A DNA stretch of 6,674 bases from Candidatus Melainabacteria bacterium. Lineage in GTDB: Bacteria > Actinomycetota > Actinomycetes > Mycobacteriales > Pseudonocardiaceae. The position numbers were made by a program, and so were the translations under genes. The DNA lies in assembly GCA_903970565.1 (NCBI GenBank), contig CAJCJE010000097.1, positions 1 through 6,674 of the forward strand, given 5' to 3'. Below the pieces are notes generated by a model that did not search any database, was not told the DNA's origin, and saw only the letters and a program-made list of their open reading frames with translations. Below, piece by piece: positions 5,905-6,674 of the stretch. Within the stretch, counting starts at the first letter, position 1. The number at the start of each line of letters is the position of its first letter.

Positions 5905-6674
5905 TCAGTATGCGGTGGACACGCCGTTCAACACGACGGCCCTGATGGTGTACGTGCTTCCCGTCAGCGCGGCGGATGCCTCGAAGCTGACCGAGGAGGT
6001 GACGATGTCGCTGATCTTGATGTCCGGTTTGTACTTCGTCAGCGCGACCGTGGGCATCGAGAACGCGACGCTGCCCCCGCCGGTCGGGTGGGCCAACGTC
6101 AAGCTCAGCGCGCCCAGGGTGCCGGCCTCCATCGTGGCGAAATCGCCGTAGACGGCGTCGGTGAACGAATCCCACACCACGTCGAAGCTTCCCGAGACCT
6201 TGATCGTCACGGGCGTGATGAAGTTCGGGCCGTGCTCGCCGGAGAACGTGTAGGTCTCCTTCAGCCCGTTGTCGATGTCGAGCTGGAAGTTCTTGGCCTC
6301 GTAGCGGTTGTTGCCGCCCAGTACCATCGTGGCTTCGGCGAACTGGAACGGGATCTCGTTGACGTAGTTCAGCGCGGTGGGCGTGGTGAGCGTCTGGACG
6401 GACTGGCCGGTGACGTCGGCGGTGAAGCTGGCCGGCTCGTTGCCCGTCGGCACCTTCAGGCTGTACTTACCGATCCGGCATCCGGCGTACTGGAGCGACT
6501 GGTAGCCGCCCGTGTTCTGCTCGATCGTCAGCGAGTCCAGCGTGCCGGTCTGCGCCTCGGTGATCGTGTGCGTGTAGGGCGCGGCCGTGCCGGTGACCGC
6601 GTCGGTGCCGATCGCCGCCTTGAGCAGGGCGATACCCATCGACGGGAACAGCGGGCCTTCGATGTTGCCGGTGC
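5905..6674 (-). CDS. Major tail (tube) protein, 5' end outside the window
   Basis: This is the subunit that would stack into the non-contractile tail tube. The frame is open to the right edge, and residues before the internal ATG at 6639 (TGNIEGPLFPS) read naturally into it, so the gene very likely starts beyond the window. About 256 residues are visible, ending with TGA at 5905-5907. The protein is rich in Thr, Ser, Gly and Val with alternating beta-strand patterns, for example around SLTIEQNTGGYQSLQYAGC and VPTGNEPASFTADVTG. It has no membrane segment or signal peptide. Composition, size and place directly before a chaperone/tape-measure pair match phage tail tube proteins. No C-terminal Ig-like domain is seen. 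The downstream chaperone follows after 15 bases in the same reading frame. The identification rests on general resemblance and gene order, not on a diagnostic motif. Confidence 0.82.
   Translation of the reverse strand, partial: TGNIEGPLFPSMGIALLKAAIGTDAVTGTAAPYTHTITEAQTGTLDSLTIEQNTGGYQSLQYAGCRIGKYSLKVPTGNEPASFTADVTGQSVQTLTTPTALNYVNEIPFQFAEATMVLGGNNRYEAKNFQLDIDNGLKETYTFSGEHGPNFITPVTIKVSGSFDVVWDSFTDAVYGDFATMEAGTLGALSLTLAHPTGGGSVAFSMPTVALTKYKPDIKISDIVTSSVSFEASAALTGSTYTIRAVVLNGVSTAY

Overview
The window is a leftward-transcribed (minus strand) piece of the tail module of a siphophage or prophage. High GC, strong G/C preference at third codon positions and the protein types point to an actinobacterial host; I cannot name the genus. 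Read in transcription order, from the right edge to the left, it holds: the 3' part of a major tail (tube) protein gene; a tail-assembly chaperone gene with an overlapping +1-frame extension, the usual G/GT arrangement; a tape measure protein of about 870 residues; a baseplate hub-like minor tail protein; a 71-residue unknown; a 175-residue tail fibre/appendage-type protein; and a small two-helix membrane protein.

These genes are packed with gaps of about 10-15 bases or short overlaps and would make one late structural transcript. The tube protein polymerises around the tape measure, whose length sets tail length. The G/GT chaperones keep the tape measure soluble while this happens. The hub and appendage proteins form the tail tip. 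The small membrane protein at the end of the run may belong to lysis, but this is weak.

The left 300 bases differ. They hold an AT-rich patch with two tandem hairpins, each followed by a T-tract on the plus strand. They look like terminators for a rightward unit off the left edge that converges on the tail operon. The C-terminal half of the last leftward reading frame runs through them and may not be a normal coding end.

Two observations stand out. First, the chaperone frames and a sharp switch in third-position GC place a likely +1 frameshift at a TTT-C site at 5493-5496. Second, at three successive junctions (chaperone, tape measure, hub) the ribosome-binding site, stop-to-start spacing and protein continuity all put the start at ATA, GTC and ATC, where ATG or GTG is expected. 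All three genes are in frame with the preceding stop codon. The coordinates given for these genes use the first conventional start (GTG); the probable upstream starts are described in each entry.
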